Positions 12,601-22,994 of a stretch of 64,000 nucleotides of DNA are shown piece after piece; position 1 is the stretch's first letter, and each line of letters starts with the position of its first letter. A program made the position numbers and the translations under genes. The notes beneath the pieces were generated by a model. The model was not told the DNA's origin. It was given only the letters and a program-made list of their open reading frames with translations, and did not search any database. The stretch comes from Molanna angustata. Its lineage: Eukaryota > Arthropoda > Insecta > Trichoptera > Molannidae. The stretch covers positions 2,742,501 through 2,806,500 of the forward strand of contig OY754964.1 in NCBI GenBank assembly GCA_963576475.1, in the 5' to 3' direction.

Positions 12601-14880
12601 GTTGTAGCGTTATCTATTTAAATAATGAATACGCTACTTTTTAATCTAATACGTTCGATTCTTCAGTTTAACACATTCAAATTCCCCGCTGATTATTTCA
12701 ATTTATGTTATGTCACATTATTTCCTTGGATCGCCAAGAGATGTCAGTACCTATCTCTCCGCGGCGACCGTCGACTTATTTTTTTTTTCCCCGAACGGTT
12801 TTTGTTGAAGTTTAAAAAAAAAATTCTGATACGCTCGTCAGCCCGTGCGTGTGTGATCCATTTATTCTTCGTAAAGAAACTTTAAATACGGCTTCAAAAT
12901 GTAGTCTTTTGATTTTAAATAATTCGGACGACGACGTGTGGCGAAATTAAAACTATCAGTGATAAAACTCTCATATTGTTCTGTGTCAAATGTGTAATAT
13001 CCCCTTCAAACAGTGTCCAGTAGCTTCTAGAACAATCTGCACACTATTAAAAATGACCGTTAAAAACGGCGTCTTTCATTCCTAAAACAACAGTACGAAG
13101 TTTGATTTAATAATGTCTTCTTGTGGTCCGATATATAATTTAAACAACAGTGCGAAGTGTATTAACTTTGGTCAGTGATAAAAATCATTCATGTGTAATG
13201 TTAAAGTATTATTTTCTCGCCTAACAAAAAAAGGCCGTTTTAGTATCCATAATCGCGTTGATTTGAAAACATTATTCCTGTTAAAAAATACAAGTTGTTA
13301 ACGATCGATTTGATGATGTCTTCTTGTGCTCCGATATATATAATTTGAACGACAATGTAAAGTGCATTAACTTTGTCAATGTAGAAGCGTATTATTGATT
13401 ATTCTAACCTCTCATACTAGTTTCTTGTTCAAGAATGCAAGCTGCAAACCACCTACCTCGCCTTTGGTCTGTGCTCATCCTTTGTAAAAACTAATTAACT
13501 GTAAAAGTATACACTTGTGGAGTTCATATTTCGTCTCCTGACTTTTAACGGATTCATCTAATATGCTTTAGCCTCAACTGCCTGAATATCTCAAAGTCTC
13601 CTCGTGCCTCTGATCTGATAATCTAACCTTCTGCTGTGGACATACCTAGAAATCGCTCAAGTTTGCATCTATTCCATGGTCGATCCCATGCCGAATCAAG
13701 ACCATTGATCTTCCCTCAACTCCAGCCAACCTGTTATTCTACGATCCAGTATCTTTTCGAGGAATTCGTCTCGCCGCAATGACGTCACTGCCAAGCATTA
13801 CATCACCTCGTGCCTGGTGTGTGTCTCTTCGTCCCTTCATGGATTTAAGGATAATTCTCCATCAACAAGGACTCCATGTAATCGATCGCGCTTACCCCAG
13901 CTTTATCAAGAAAAAAAAATCTTGCCAGAATAATCCGAATCTCACAGTGTCACATCTGTTATAAGTAATCCTAATTCATATCTAGATCCCTGGTATGTAA
14001 TCAAATTTAATTTAATATTTTTGAAGTTAAGATGTTTTACATGGTTTTCTCTTTGTTACATATAGACTTTGCAGGGATAGTCAACCCTATCATTAGATAA
14101 TGATAAATAATTAATCTTTGAGAATTGAATTTATCTTTTTTTTTAACTTGATATATTTCACATTATTTTTCTTTGAGATCCATAACCTTTGCAGGGATAA
14201 TCAACCTAATGTGTAATAAATTATGAATAACTAATCTATACAACTCAACTTTTGCCTTTTTGATTGAAGTGTTCATTTTCATAAATTTAACTGACATAAC
14301 ATCATTTGCAGGAAAGGTCAACCCCATTGCTCATGTTCACACGTGACCTTTACTATTACATTGAATGTTTGTTTCCTTGATATATCTAACTTCAATTAAT
14401 TAATTCGTCTTTTGACAAAACTCCTTTGGGGTACATACATGTGTTTATACATTTAATACTCTTCCTGCCTTCTTCTTTTTCTAGTTGCTTGTACCAGGCG
14501 TCAGCGTCGACTCGCGCGAGACAGTGTCAAAGTAACCACTCTACGAGTTGGTATGTAGCTATTGTTATAATTACGAACTAATATTTCACTGCCTCTTCGC
14601 GCCAGTCTTCGCTAACGTCATCAGATTATCATGATATATTGTCAAATGCTAATGTCCCCTTTTTGATACTTAAAATTATATCTACATCTCTCACTGATCT
14701 GGTGTTTGCACTCACTTACAACCAACCCATCATATCAAACCTGAGACATAAAGATGAAAGTGCCCAACTACTGAGCTGCTGGCCTGCTGAACCTTGGGTA
14801 TCTTGCCTCCTGGGAATGGACTCTATTTTATGTTTAAATTCTTCAGGGCAAGGTAAGAACACACAAGGATGATAATAGTT
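12601..14880. other. Unclassified moderate-GC region with reiterated blocks
   Basis: No protein family is recognisable, but the stretch is less AT-rich than its surroundings. It contains two diverged copies of a block with ATGTCTTCTTGTG(G/C)TCCGATA (13,113 and 13,316) and three copies of a TTTGCAGGGATAGTCAACC block spaced about 120 bp. Splice-like signals occur at 14,485/14,551 and near 14,853 (GGCAAG then GTAAGAAC). It could be a decayed LTR element or non-coding exons; I cannot decide. Confidence 0.35.
14066..14330 (+). repeat. Three-fold reiterated unit, about 120 bp
   Basis: CTTTGCAGGGATAGTCAACC (14,068), CTTTGCAGGGATAATCAACC (14,188) and ATTTGCAGGAAAGGTCAACC (about 14,305) recur at 118-120 bp spacing, each followed by an AT-rich filler with TAATAAAT- or ATAATTAATC-like motifs. 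A diverged tandem repeat. Confidence 0.6.
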
Positions 14881-15084
14881 CTCTTTCTCACTTCATACAA
14901 TAATTTTATTCTGTCTATAATATTGCAATAATAATAAATTTAAAAACGTGATGAAAGATAAAGAAAGCCCATCCTTTCTTTTCCATCACTTTACAATGTC
15001 TCGGGCTATTTGGAAGTATTTGCTAATGGCAATACTTAATTCAGCCTTAGTGCAAAAATATACATACGTGGTTAGTTAGAAATA

Positions 15085-15258
15085 TTATCTGACCAATGGT
15101 TCCAGGTTAAATTGTCGGTGGAGGTAGTTTTTTTTTCAGACTGCATTTGTGAGACGATTATAACCCCATCATAACCCCAAATGCGACAGCTCGTTTTGAG
15201 GGCGTTTTGAATTAATATTTGACGCAGTACCTGATAATTGCTCGAAAATATACACAAA
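15085..15258 (+). mobile_element. SINE1, old degraded copy
   Basis: Aligns by eye with SINE1 at 61,731: GGTTCCAGG...GTCGGTGGAG corresponds to the B box and its flank, then TTTGTGAGACGATTA, GTTTTGAATTAATATTTGAC and AGTACCTGATAATTGCTCGA match the body and tail in order. The tRNA-like head is mostly lost. Confidence 0.65.
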
Positions 15259-15557
15259 AACAAATAAATAGGCACATTTTATTTGTACAGTGCAGCCAAA
15301 GTGAATAACAAATAATAAAATAAATTTAAATATAATTTTACGGCAAAAAGTATAAAAATAGTTTATCTATATAATTCTTTATCCAGCACATGCTATATAA
15401 AATATTTTTATAGCTTGTGTTGGATTGTAGGCTCAATAATTCAGCAAACGTATTTGAAACAGGTAGGTATAAACAAAAAAGCTCCGTCGTTTCGCAAAGT
15501 TTCAACAAATTGAGCCGATTTTTTTGTGATCACTTTGCATACTTGCGAAATATAACA

Positions 15558-15586
15558 CTGCAGTATTACGCCACTAATACTGCAGT
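15558..15586. repeat. Short perfect inverted repeat
   Basis: CTGCAGTATTA and TAATACTGCAG are separated by a few bases, an 11-bp stem. No other terminator or element feature is attached. Confidence 0.6.
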
Positions 15587-15635
15587 ATTAATTTTGCGAG
15601 TTTTATTTTAATGAATATCCTTGTTATTTAACCCT

Positions 15636-15885
15636 AGATTTGAAGATATACCAATATTAAAAAAAAGTCTGCGAGGTGAAAAGTATAGGCTGCTCCAAGT
15701 GATTACGAAGGGCAAAATAGAAGGACGCCGAGGAATAGGAAGACGTCAGATGTCATGGCTCCGCAAGATTCGTGAGTGGACCGGCATCAGAGACGACGGC
15801 GAATTGTTCTGGACGGCGGCGGATAGAGATGCCTTCTCAGCATTGATCGGGGGGACCTGATATGGCACGAAGAAGAAGAAGAATA
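15636..15885 (+). mobile_element. RTE-like LINE C-terminus with GAA tail
   Basis: The frame 15,621-15,860 reads LRGEKYRLLQ, then GKIEGRRGIGRRQMSWLRKI, REWTG and a DRDAFSALI end, the characteristic last 75 residues of RTE-like endonuclease-reverse transcriptases in insects. The stop is followed by a GAAGAAGAAGAAGAA tail. A 5'-truncated insertion; the same end recurs at 21.2/21.8 kb and, on the minus strand, at 30.0 kb. Confidence 0.8.
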
Positions 15886-16189
15886 AAAAAGTTATTTGAT
15901 GAATGTATGTATATATTATTCAATAAAATAATTTTTCACGACAAAATAAATACAATTACGGACAGATATAACTGATTTAAACTATCTTCTAAATTTTTAT
16001 GACAACTTTTTAGATTTTTATTAAAAATCTATAATTACTGGATCCAGCTCGAATCCAGATTTTTTCAAATAAAATCCGCAATAATTCTGCTGGATTGCAA
16101 TCCGTACTATGTAAGTACGTAGGTATACTTTAAAATAACAGCATTAACAATAAATATAAGAAAAAAGCTGATTGTACAAAATAACTTTA

Positions 16190-16395
16190 ATAATAATAAT
16201 AACAAAATGCTTCTCGGGCAACTAACAGGTACTATGTCAAATATTAATTTAACACGCACCCAATAACAAGTTGCCACATTCTGGAGACTTACGATATTAA
16301 TCGTCTCACAGATCCAGACTGAAAACACAATTAAAAACTGTGTCTCCACCGGGAATCGAACCCGGGACCTTTGGATCATTACTCAGCCACTGATT
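16190..16395 (-). mobile_element. SINE1, tRNA-derived, nearly complete
   Basis: Reverse orientation of the 61,731 element. On the minus strand: a degraded head, GATCCAAAGGTCCCGGG, B box GGTTCGATTCC, then CACAGTTTTTAATTGTG, GTCTGGATCTGTGAGACG, a body with TTGTTATTGGGTGC, and ACCTGTTAGTTGCCCGAGAA followed by a TTATTATTA tail. 15,890-16,185 and 16,400-16,800 hold nothing else. Confidence 0.85.
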
Positions 16396-16824
16396 CATCC
16401 GATTCAAATGTATATAGACTGTTTTACTTTTCCGATTGGAGTTATCAAATGAAGATCCTGGTTCATATTATACCTACATAAGCAATGTATGTAGTTTGAT
16501 ATATTTAGTTCGGAAATACCTGTTTGGGTAGTATTTTGCTAAGGTAACCAGGCGTTAATAATACTGAACCACCTACTGTATCTCGTAAACTTGTTCATGG
16601 AGTTTCTACTAAATAATTGTTTGAGGCTGTATCTAGTGAGCCTAGTACCTTCACTTATCATATGTATAAGATTACTCTTATAGTTCACGGTGAATTTGCG
16701 TAGCTATGGACATATTCATTCAAACTTAGATAGAATACAGTTCTTTGTGTGAGCTCACAGTATCGAGAATATGGATTTATTCCACCGACTTCGTTTTATA
16801 CTGTTTATTAATTTATTTTAAAGG

Positions 16825-17155
16825 AGTAAAAAAATGGGGCTACAGAGAGGAAGATACCTGTGAGTGTGGCACAGTGCAGGACAACTCGCACCTTCTCTCA
16901 TGCCCCTTGATTGGAGTTACATGTGCACATGAAGACACCGTGACAGCGAAGGAAAGCGGCATACGGGTGGCCGAGCACTGGAGGTTTCTAATTTGATGGT
17001 GTTTCGGACACGGAAAGTAAGTAAAGGAGTGGCAGGGAGTGATTGGATGCGGTGTGGAAGAAAAGAAAAGAAAATATTGAATGATTAGTGGAAGAAAAGG
17101 GAGGAGACCTATGATCAACTCTGGACGCAGACAGACAAGATGATTATTATTATCT
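16825..17155 (+). mobile_element. LINE ORF2 C-terminal remnant
   Basis: KWGYREEDTCECGTVQDNSH, then LLSCPLIGVTC and a final AEHWRF is the same cysteine-rich C-terminus class as at 4.7 kb but a different subfamily. After the stop comes GAGACCTATGATCAACTCTG followed by a GATTATTATTAT tail. Confidence 0.7.
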
Positions 17156-17600
17156 TCCAATTGTTATACATGGCATATGTCAGATCACACCTTGAGTTCG
17201 CTTTCATCATATGGAATCCCCAATATCGAACATATTATATTGATCGTATTGAGAAAGTTCAAGATAAATTTTTCAATTATTTAACATATCGTTTTGGGGA
17301 AAACCAATGCAAACAATTCAGTTTAAATAAGCGTAGAAAGGTGTTCAATTTGATATTTTTATTTAAAATAGTGAATTGCATTGTGGATTCTGCATTACTC
17401 TTGGAGAAAATTGCCTTTAGTTGCCCTTTACGCGGTACTAGATCGAATGAATTATTTGCTATTCCTATGTGTAAGACTAATTTTGCGCAGAACTCTTTTG
17501 TCAGACGTAGTTGTAAAGTGTATAATTCTGTCATTAAGTCTGAAATCAATATTCTAAATAACGATTTTACAGCTTTTAAAAGATAACTTTTAATGTCCTA
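17152..17600 (+). mobile_element. Jockey-like LINE, ORF2 C-terminal fragment
   Basis: An uninterrupted frame to 17,586 reads YVRSHLEFAFIIWNPQY, YIDRIEKVQDKFFNYL, RRKVFNLIFLFKIVNC, CPLRGTRSNELF and NSFVRRSCKVYNSV. This is the post-RT thumb/C-terminal region of Jockey-like elements ('VRS.LEYASV.WNP', 'RIE.VQ.KF', 'R...LFK...G', 'RSC..YN'). Neither RT nor endonuclease is present. The nearby minus-strand frame is a shadow. Confidence 0.8.
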
Positions 17601-17612
17601 AAACATTTTTTT

Positions 17613-17717
17613 TGTCTCTATTGAGATGATTAAAATTTGTCAAATAATAATAGAAAGGGAAAAAAATCTAATGTTTGCGTATATGCATTATTCAACTTTA
17701 AAAATATTCAATTAAAT
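17613..17717 (-). repeat. R1 family, end fragment (copy 7)
   Basis: GTCTCTATTGAGATGATTAA, then AAAGGGAAAAAAATCTAATG and TTTGCGTATATGCA match the outer end of R1 copy 2 (21,640-21,734) in order, with more divergence. Confidence 0.6.
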
Positions 17718-18110
17718 AATACTTGTATCATTTAATGATTCGGAGGATATTTTGTGGTAGTTAATATAAACCATTTTTGAATTATTAATTAGCTATAAAC
17801 CACTTGTTTTTTGAGTCACTTCGCGACATGTTTCGGAAGCGCTGTCCTTCCATCGACCGGCGTGTCGAGACTAACATGTTGAATTTGTGTGTATCTGTCT
17901 GTGAAGCGAGGGGGGTGGCGGATGAGGGTTGGTTGGGTTAGTGGGGGGAGGGGAGAGTTGTGAAGTGTTTAAATTCAACAAACAAATTCAACATGTTAGT
18001 CTCGACACGCCGGTCGATGGAAGGACAGTGCTTCCGAAACATGTCACGAAGTGACTCAAAAAACAAGTGGTTTATAGCTAATTAATAATTCAAAAATACT
18101 TGTATCATTT
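17718..18110. mobile_element. Foldback element 1 with 16-bp flanking duplication
   Basis: Two 114-bp inverted arms (17,774-17,887 and 17,983-18,096) with only a few mismatches enclose 95 bp of G-rich sequence. AATACTTGTATCATTT occurs at 17,718-17,733 and 18,095-18,110 and looks like a target-site duplication. Between the left duplication and the left arm lie about 40 bp that, on the minus strand, read ATG plus about 12 open codons starting exactly at the arm end. Each arm has a GGAAG/CTTCC hairpin followed by GAAAC, then a GTCAC/GTGAC stem. Likely a retroposed mini-element with inverted terminal repeats; see findings. Confidence 0.8.
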
Positions 18111-18146
18111 TATTACATATGTACATACATTTGTATTGTGGAATTT

Positions 18147-18990
18147 TCTGTGATCTTTCAAAAGCATTTGACTGTGTAAACCATAGCATATTACTTAAAA
18201 AACTTGAATGTTACGGGATCAAAGATGTAGAATATAATTTTTTCAAGTCTTATCTAGAAAAATGCTAGCAATATGTAGAAGTTAATAATATCAAATCGCA
18301 GACAGCAACGATAATCTGTGGAGTTCCTCAGGGATCTGTTGTGGACCACTTTTGTTTCTAATATATGTACATTAATGACTTGCCTAGCTGCACTAATATT
18401 TATTCTGAAATCATAATGTTTGCTGACGATACCTCACTAGTTCTTAAAGGTAAAAAAAAATAATGTGGAAACTGTAGATAGTGCTTTACAATCACTAACA
18501 ATGTTAAAGGACTGGTTTTACGATAACTCCTTAGTTTTAAATATGACAAAAACAAATGCAATGAGCTTTTCTCTTGGAAGGCCAGATGTTTTAGATCCAT
18601 TTACTGCTATTCTGCCTGAAATAGGAGTGCAAATGGTTGATGAAACTAAGTTCTTGGGAGTAACACTCGATAAGAAATTACAATGGAATAATCACATTGA
18701 CCATTTATGTAAGAGACTTAACTCAGCAATATATGCTATTAAAAAAGTGAAAGATATATGTGGAAAAGACACAGCCAAGTTGGTATACCACGCATACTTT
18801 CATTCCCGAATTACTCTGTACTCTGTTACTCAGTACTTTTTTTCCCGAATTACTCTGTACTCTGTTAAACCATGATGTCAATGTATTATATAAATTATTG
18901 TGACCATAATATTGTAAATTGTGAACTATGTAACGACGAACCCAAGTGTTCTGTAAAGAACCTATGGGGGATAAAAAACAAAAAAAAATA
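18147..18990 (+). pseudogene. LINE reverse transcriptase fragment with 3' end
   Basis: In broken frames: [23 protein letters not shown], an in-frame stop, then GVPQGSV, then INDLPSC and the FADDTS catalytic box (about 18,418-18,437). Next comes a frameshift into the open frame 18,465-18,875 with LQSLTMLKDWFYDNSLVLN, KFLGVTLDKKLQWNNHI and LCKRLNSAIYAI. This is the RT palm and thumb of a Jockey/I-type LINE. A 31-bp segment is duplicated near 18,798-18,865, then an internal deletion leads to the 3' UTR (AAGTGTTCTGTAAAGAACC) and a poly-A tail at about 18,978-18,989. Non-functional. Confidence 0.85.
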
Positions 18991-19137
18991 TTCCATTTGT
19001 AGAAAAATAATTAGTTTTCTACTTCAAAATACAAATTAAGTTATACTTATTAAGAAGATTGAATAATCTTGGTTTAAAATTCAAAAGTACGCCTTGCGAT
19101 ACACAAATGTCAAATTTAATAATTCAATTTTCAAATC

Positions 19138-19245
19138 GCCGTGAACTGAAAACACAAATAAGTGTCTCCACCGGGAATCTAACCCGGGGTCTTTCGCTCG
19201 GGAGTCAGATATTTAATCAACTGAGCCACGAAATACACGTAAAGG
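19138..19245 (-). mobile_element. SINE1 head fragment
   Basis: On the minus strand: a degraded GTGGCTCAGTTG A box, then GACTCCCGAGCGAAAGACC, the B-box region GGTTAGATTCC and GGTGGAGACAC. It is tRNA-like but cannot be a functional tRNA, since the acceptor arms do not pair. Confidence 0.75.
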
Positions 19246-19259
19246 TTTAATAAATAAAA

Positions 19260-20640
19260 CTTCTTACGTAGGTAGGATAATTTCCTTTAGTTGAATCCTT
19301 TAAAAGTAATTTAGTTACAAAGATAAAACCTATTTGCGTGTTCAGTAAGAAATATGATATTAAAGGCTATAATATATAATAGAATTACCGGTTTTTATGA
19401 AAAAGGGTTTTCTGAAGACAAAAATAATATATTGCTAGTAATTGGACCGTATCCATCGATTGTTTTAAAAGTGCACACGCAGCAGGTGCCGATACACCAG
19501 GGCCGCAAAAAAATTAATCAAATTAATCAAACACAATAGTATTTACAAAAAAAAATCGAAATTCTGTAAGTTAACTACAATGTAGTTTAAAAGACACGAT
19601 AACCGAATTTTTTTCCTAATATATGTAGGGACACTTATGCCTTAACCATTTAATTAAGTTATTTACAAAAAATAAATAGTAGGTACAAACTTTTTTGTTT
19701 TTTAACAGTCGGATGTTAACGTCTCCCTCATATTTATTTTGTAAGTTGTGAGTGAAAAATATATGAACACGAATTTTTAATTTTGACTTAAAATTGAATT
19801 TCACAAGTGTGTGTATTTAATATATGTTTTCTGGTTTATCATTTGATTTTTATTGATAATTAATAATTAGTTATTACTTTTTTTTGCACGAATCGCGCGA
19901 ATCGTAAATCAAATTGCATAAAAAATATTATTTACCACATCGATACGCTTTTTTTTGTCAGAGTCGCATTATTGTAAATGTATATATATAATTTTAATTC
20001 AAAGTATTGACTATTTATTTTCGAAACAATTATTGTAACAGTGTTGTAAATTGAGGCCCTCTTTTTAATTAGATGCACCGGGCGCTGAATGTCTTAGATT
20101 CGGTCCTGGTTAGTTTCTTCTAGATGTTAGTTTCTTCGCATGCAATTTTATGTGCAAATATAATTACTTTTGTATGTTTTATGAATTCACTAATTTGCCG
20201 CATTAATTTTTTGATTAATTTCATGTTTCATGGAAATTATACTCACCATAAAATTTTCTCAAGAAATTACATCATCTTCAATAAATGCCTCCATATCGAC
20301 AGGTGATTGAGTTCACCATACCGCAAACTAGATAAATTAATGATTTAAGGCGTCCCCTTGCACATTACTAGCAATTATTATTATTTTTTTAATTTCATTA
20401 TTATGGTACATGATCTATATTATCGTCACTCAAGGATGTAAGAGCTATATTATGACTCTCATATTTTTGTGACTATAACGTGAAATTTCCTCACGTGCTT
20501 TTTCGGTACATGTAACCTATGTAAATTCTGCATACTTACCTGCTCGACACTTTTATTTGAATATTTTTAGTACACCGTCTCAACCTATATTTGTGATTTT
20601 TTAAAATATTTTTTTTAGAAAAAAAAATTCTTTATAAATG
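19260..20640. other. No recognisable feature
   Basis: AT-rich DNA without supported genes or repeats. Short open frames (for example 19,354-19,539) are in AT-rich sequence and lack family motifs. A short (TC)n run lies at 20,684-20,705, and nothing further is visible to 21,120. Confidence 0.5.
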
Positions 20641-21124
20641 TATAAGGTTGATTGTTGGATTGTTTTTTTTTTAATTTGGGAGTGTCTTTCTCTCTCTCTC
20701 TCTATGAGATCAAAGCTCTGTCTCACCAGATGCTCTGCCACTTAAGTTCTTCATCTATATACAAATATTTCATTTTACGATCAGTGTTTTGTAAAAGGCA
20801 CATAAAAGCAAGGTGGACGGAAGTAACATTTCACCTTTTATCATTATTAATAAGATTGGCATTGAAATACTAGTGCAACTTTCTATAAACATGTATGAAT
20901 TAATTAAGAAAATGAAACTTTAATGAAATTTACTACAACGGCACCCACTTATTTACACAATATTATGAGACAGCAAAGTAACATATAACTGAGGATATAA
21001 TAATAATGAGAACGTATTCTTCTTCTTCTATATATCTTAGCCGTTTTTTCTGCAATGTTGGAGTATGTTCTCCATTTGCTTCCACTCAATACATACTATA
21101 GAAATTAAGTATTCTTAAAGAGTA

Positions 21125-21275
21125 ATAAGTGACGTAATTCGGCCATATTCTGAGATGTAAAAAATATACTATCCTTCAGCTTGTCATGAAGGGGAAGATC
21201 GAGGGTCGGAAAGGGGTCGGAAGAATGCCTGGCATCGAAACATCCGGGAATGGTCCGGTATAAGGACTGTGGAGG
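21125..21275 (+). mobile_element. RTE-like LINE C-terminus, left part (interrupted)
   Basis: GHILRCKKYTILQLVMKGKI, EGRKGVGR, then NGPV is the same end as at 15.6 kb. The reading is cut after GACTGTGGAGG and resumes at 21,735, so this LINE was in place before R1 copy 2 landed in it. Confidence 0.75.
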
Positions 21276-21734
21276 TGAACCGGGAAATCAAGGCACCTAC
21301 AGGGCTTACGACCTGTCATCCACTGGTTTACGTGATCACTTCATGCGCTTGCGCAACGTTCACCAATTATGCCTTTTTAATGAGATCCCTATCAATTCAA
21401 TTTTGAAAGTTCTATATATTGTAATACTGAAATTCTTTTCGCTTGAAAATAAGCAATTTTTACTACAGCCATCTATGTGTGAAATTATGAACAACATTCT
21501 TATTATTTTTTATTTATTTTTGTTGTAACCCCATCTATTGAGAGAATTGTTTTATTGTAAACCAGCCGATGACAGGTCGTAAGCCCTGTAGGTGCCTTGA
21601 TTTCCCTGTTCTCCTACAGTAAATATTCCAACTTCGTCTCTATTGAGATAATTAAAAATCTGTTAAAAAATATCTTTGACTCCCGACAGGGAAAAAAATC
21701 CAATGTTTGCGCATATGCAATAATAAAAATATTC
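21276..21734 (+). repeat. R1 family, copy 2, nested insertion
   Basis: A 459-bp insertion bracketed by GACTGTGGAGG (21,265-21,275 and 21,735-21,745). The left end carries the GGCACCTACAGGGCTTACGA block and the right end its reverse complement (CGTAAGCCCTGTAGGTGCC, about 21,577), so this copy has inverted arms. It ends with GACTCCCGACAGGG, AATCCAATGTTTGCGCATAT and AATAAAAATATTC. Confidence 0.85.
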
Positions 21735-21845
21735 GACTGTGGAGGGCTGTTTCTCACTGTCCAGAATACGGAGGCTTTCTCTATAGCAGTCGTCAATATC
21801 GGGGGGACCTGAGATGACACGAGAAGAAGAGGAAACAGCAATAAA
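21735..21845 (+). mobile_element. RTE-like LINE C-terminus, right part
   Basis: Continuation of 21,125-21,275 after the nested insertion: ACTGTCCAGAATACGGAGGC, then ATCGGGGGGACCTGAGATGA, then an AGAAGAAGAGG tail. It matches 15,800-15,885. Confidence 0.75.
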
Positions 21846-22199
21846 AGTTAGGAAATGTGCCAAAACGGTAATTTTTTTTCATTCCTTTACTCACTTAATA
21901 CTTTTATGACAATGGACTATTTAATTATTTTTTAAAATTTTATTTCGATGTAAACAAAACAGTCATAACAGAATTTAATTGATTACATATATATAAAACA
22001 ATTCAAGGACCAAAAACTGTTTACAGCTTATTACTAAATAGTGAAGTGCGCTTTAACAATTGTAAACAAACACTATCACATATACATAATATGTATACAT
22101 TCTTAAATCTAAATAAAAAAGTAAGAAAAGTATAAGAACACAAAGTTGTCATTGCTTGGTGGAACTTTGAGGAAAATAGGAAAAGGAGGAGATAATGGG

Positions 22200-22990
22200 A
22201 GAGAAAAAAATGCACACAATTCGTATGTCAGTCCACCCTCCCAGCGAGTGAAACCCTCAACACTCTCCTGAGCTTGTTAAATGAGGTAAGATTCATATCG
22301 ATGTTGTTAAAAAAAGTGTTGAAGTTTGTTGAAAGAACGGTAGGTACGTCTATTTTCTAATGTTGTTATTTAAAGATGATTCTATCATCAATGGTAAGAC
22401 GGCATTTTAAAAATATTTTGAACTTTTTCAAATCTTTCTACATAGGTTCACATACTGGGGGTTCCAAACAACTGAAGAATTTTCAAGATAGGGTCGAACA
22501 TTTTAAAATATAACAATTTTAAAGTGTCAGTAGATTGATTGAAAAGGTTTAGATATTCTCAGTATATACCTAACCCTTGAAAGCTGCTTGATTGCTTTTT
22601 CCACAACATCATCAATGTGGGTTCTTAACAGCATTCTTCCACCAAGAGTTACGCCCAGGTTTCTAACTACCTCGCTTCTCTTCAGTATTGGGTATTTGAT
22701 TTTTTGAACGTGTAAATGATATATGTAGGTACAAACACATTTGGAAACATTAAAATAAAGTTGGTTATTTTTGCAATACGAATATAAACGATACAAATCC
22801 GCTTGCATACATTATCTCTCAAGCTTGTTATTTTACTAAAAAAAAATAATATCATCAGCAACACATGATAATTGCTGTGATCGAAACACTTTTGAATGTC
22901 GTTGATATAATATAGTATAAACAATATTGGACTGAGGTGAAATCCCTGGGGTACACCAGAAGAACAGTGTTATGTTTTCAGGAAGTTTGT
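22200..22990 (-). pseudogene. Jockey-like LINE, RT and C-terminal remnant
   Basis: On the minus strand from 22,990: a decayed GVPQGS-like start, KVFRSQQLSCVADDI (the Asp-Asp box region near 22,850), then DLYRLYSYCKNNQLYFNVSK, YPILKRSEVVRNLGVTLGGR and LLRTHIDDVVEKAIKQLSRV (22,808-22,527), followed by degraded thumb sequence. The end reads like NIDMN.P then a serine-leucine-rich close near 22,230. Several stops and frameshifts are present. This is a Jockey-clade RT (the 'YPILKRSEVVRDLGV' style). Confidence 0.85.
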
Positions 22991-22994
22991 TTTT

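Noticed and set aside
14639..14872. 77-codon frame with a downstream GTAAGA donor-like site
   Set aside because: No conserved protein pattern; mentioned only as part of an unassigned region.
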